From contig NZ_JAAMRE010000005.1 of NCBI RefSeq assembly GCF_013522705.1, forward strand, positions 186,001 to 250,000: DNA of 64,000 nucleotides, given 5' to 3'. Shown piece after piece: positions 62,780 to 64,000 of this stretch. Positions within the stretch are counted from its first letter, which is position 1; the number at the start of each line of letters is the position of its first letter. The notes beneath the pieces are model-generated. The model did no database searches. It saw only the letters and a list, made by a program, of their open reading frames with translations, and was not told the origin of the DNA. Source of the stretch: Pseudomonas lurida (GTDB taxonomy: Bacteria > Pseudomonadota > Gammaproteobacteria > Pseudomonadales > Pseudomonadaceae). The position numbers and the translations under genes were made by a program.

Positions 62780-64000
62780 GTGATAAAAAAGATCCTGATC
62801 GCCAACCGCGGTGAAATTGCCGTCCGCATCGTGCGTGCGTGCGCCGAGATGGGTATCCGTTCGGTCGCGGTCTATTCCGATGCCGACCGCCACGCGTTGC
62901 ACGTCAAACGGGCCGACGAAGCCCACAGCATCGGCGCCGAGCCCCTGGCCGGCTATCTCAACCCGCGCAAGCTGGTGAACCTGGCGGTGGAAACCGGTTG
63001 CGATGCGCTGCACCCCGGCTACGGCTTCCTGTCGGAAAATGCCGAATTGGCGGACATCTGCGCCGAACGTGGGATCAAGTTCATCGGTCCCGCCGCTGAA
63101 GTGATCCGCCGCATGGGCGACAAGACCGAAGCGCGCCGCAGCATGATCAAAGCCGGCGTGCCGGTCACCCCCGGCACCGAAGGCAACGTGGCCGACATCC
63201 ACGAAGCGCTCACCGAAGGCGACCGCATCGGTTACCCGGTGATGCTCAAGGCCACGTCCGGTGGCGGCGGTCGCGGTATCCGCCGCTGCAACAGCCGCGA
63301 AGAACTCGAACAAGCCTTCCCGCGCGTGATCTCCGAAGCCACCAAGGCCTTTGGTTCGGCGGAAGTGTTTCTGGAAAAATGCATCGTCAACCCCAAACAC
63401 ATCGAGGCGCAGATCCTCGGTGACAGCTTTGGCAACGTAGTGCATTTGTTCGAGCGCGATTGCTCGATTCAGCGTCGCAACCAAAAGCTGATCGAGATTG
63501 CCCCCAGCCCACAGCTGACCCCCGAACAGCGCGCTTACATCGGCGACCTGTCGGTGCGCGCGGCCAAGGCCGTGGGCTACGAGAATGCCGGCACCGTGGA
63601 GTTCCTGCTCGCCGAGGGCGAGGTGTACTTCATGGAGATGAACACCCGGGTGCAGGTGGAACACACCATCACCGAAGAAATCACCGGGATCGACATCGTC
63701 CGTGAGCAGATCCGCATCGCCTCGGGCCTGCCGCTGTCGGTGAAGCAGGAAGACATCCAGCACCGTGGCTTTGCGTTGCAGTTTCGCATCAACGCCGAAG
63801 ACCCGAAGAACAACTTCCTCCCAAGCTTCGGCAAGATCACCCGTTACTACGCACCCGGCGGCCCCGGCGTGCGCACCGACACGGCGATCTACACCGGTTA
63901 CACGATCCCGCCGTTCTACGACTCCATGTGCTTGAAACTGGTGGTCTGGGCGTTGACCTGGGAAGAAGCCATGGACCGCGGCCTGCGTGCCCTGGACGAC
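62780..64000 (+). CDS. pycA: pyruvate carboxylase subunit A, biotin carboxylase (partial, runs off the window)
   Basis: The first 407 residues are visible from a GTG start (62780), with AAGGGAA about 9 nt upstream. IKKILIANRGEIAVRIVRAC is the biotin-carboxylase N-terminus. The ATP-grasp domain follows: KATSGGGGRGIRRCN (Gly-rich loop), EKCIVNPKHIEAQILGD, FERDCSIQRRNQKLIEIAPSP, and MEMNTRVQVEHTITEEITGID with the catalytic Glu/Asn/Arg. The C-terminal part of the biotin-carboxylase domain (INAEDPKNNFLPSFGKI; YDSMCLKLVVWA) is also present. It catalyses ATP- and bicarbonate-dependent carboxylation of biotin for oxaloacetate formation. The gene for subunit B (carboxyltransferase/BCCP) should follow outside the window. 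Confidence 0.95.
   Translation, partial: MIKKILIANRGEIAVRIVRACAEMGIRSVAVYSDADRHALHVKRADEAHSIGAEPLAGYLNPRKLVNLAVETGCDALHPGYGFLSENAELADICAERGIKFIGPAAEVIRRMGDKTEARRSMIKAGVPVTPGTEGNVADIHEALTEGDRIGYPVMLKATSGGGGRGIRRCNSREELEQAFPRVISEATKAFGSAEVFLEKCIVNPKHIEAQILGDSFGNVVHLFERDCSIQRRNQKLIEIAPSPQLTPEQRAYIGDLSVRAAKAVGYENAGTVEFLLAEGEVYFMEMNTRVQVEHTITEEITGIDIVREQIRIASGLPLSVKQEDIQHRGFALQFRINAEDPKNNFLPSFGKITRYYAPGGPGVRTDTAIYTGYTIPPFYDSMCLKLVVWALTWEEAMDRGLRALDD

Overview
The window is chromosomal DNA from a Pseudomonas, most likely of the fluorescens group. This rests on gene families and gene order (uvrD, GGDEF/EAL protein, RccR-type regulator, pycR, pycA; amiA beside folE2), on Pseudomonas-type intergenic REP repeats built on GTGGGAG, and on Zur and TTACA-N4-TGTAA operators. 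It was read by eye only, with no database search. About 50 protein genes are supported. No rRNA, tRNA or CRISPR array was seen.

Layout. 1-7.7 kb is a metal-response block: the end of an RND outer-membrane factor, czcB- and czcA-like genes, two tandem PtrA-like small secreted proteins and an OprD-family porin. A shared TTACA-N4-TGTAA operator ties the small proteins and the porin together. 7.7-8.6 kb is gene-free with a perfect 15-bp inverted repeat. 8.6-13.3 kb is a four-gene type II CBASS anti-phage operon (HNH-SAVED effector Cap5, CD-NTase, E1/E2-like Cap2, JAMM protease Cap3). It is followed by a convergent DEDDh exonuclease, an AbrB plus Xre/MbcA/ParS-type antitoxin with no visible toxin, and a small DUF6957-like gene. 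This is the accessory part of the window. 15.7-23.8 kb holds pbpC and a giant alpha-2-macroglobulin. 24.2-29.8 kb is a tight six-gene operon related to E. coli ynbABCD, with an added acyltransferase and a small membrane protein, probably a dedicated route to an unidentified phospholipid. 30-35.9 kb is a coupled operon of three SPFH (HflK/HflC-like) proteins and a heavy-metal P-type ATPase. 36-38 kb is a bufferin (BufA2-BufB-BufC) copper-chelation operon. 38-41.4 kb carries cfa, a cardiolipin synthase and a DUF3617 protein.

41.4-49.4 kb looks like a zinc-starvation regulon. folE2 with a metal ABC importer diverges from amiA across one Zur box. A second Zur box faces a CobW GTPase, DUF1826 and second CobW cluster on one side and a small secreted protein on the other. 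49.4-57.2 kb contains housekeeping genes (DUF3301, pdxY, thioesterase, Kef-type antiporter, SMI1/KNR4, Tim44-like, uvrD). 57.4-64 kb has a PAS-GGDEF-EAL c-di-GMP protein, an RccR/HexR-type regulator with its palindromic operator, a small basic protein, the LysR regulator pycR and the start of pycA, which runs off the window.

The less routine elements are the SPFH/P-type ATPase operon, the ynb-like lipid operon, the bufferin operon, the PtrA-DUF2790 chimera, the CBASS island with its inverted repeat and orphan antitoxin, and a dense run of exact DnaA-box nonamers between 17.0 and 26.6 kb.
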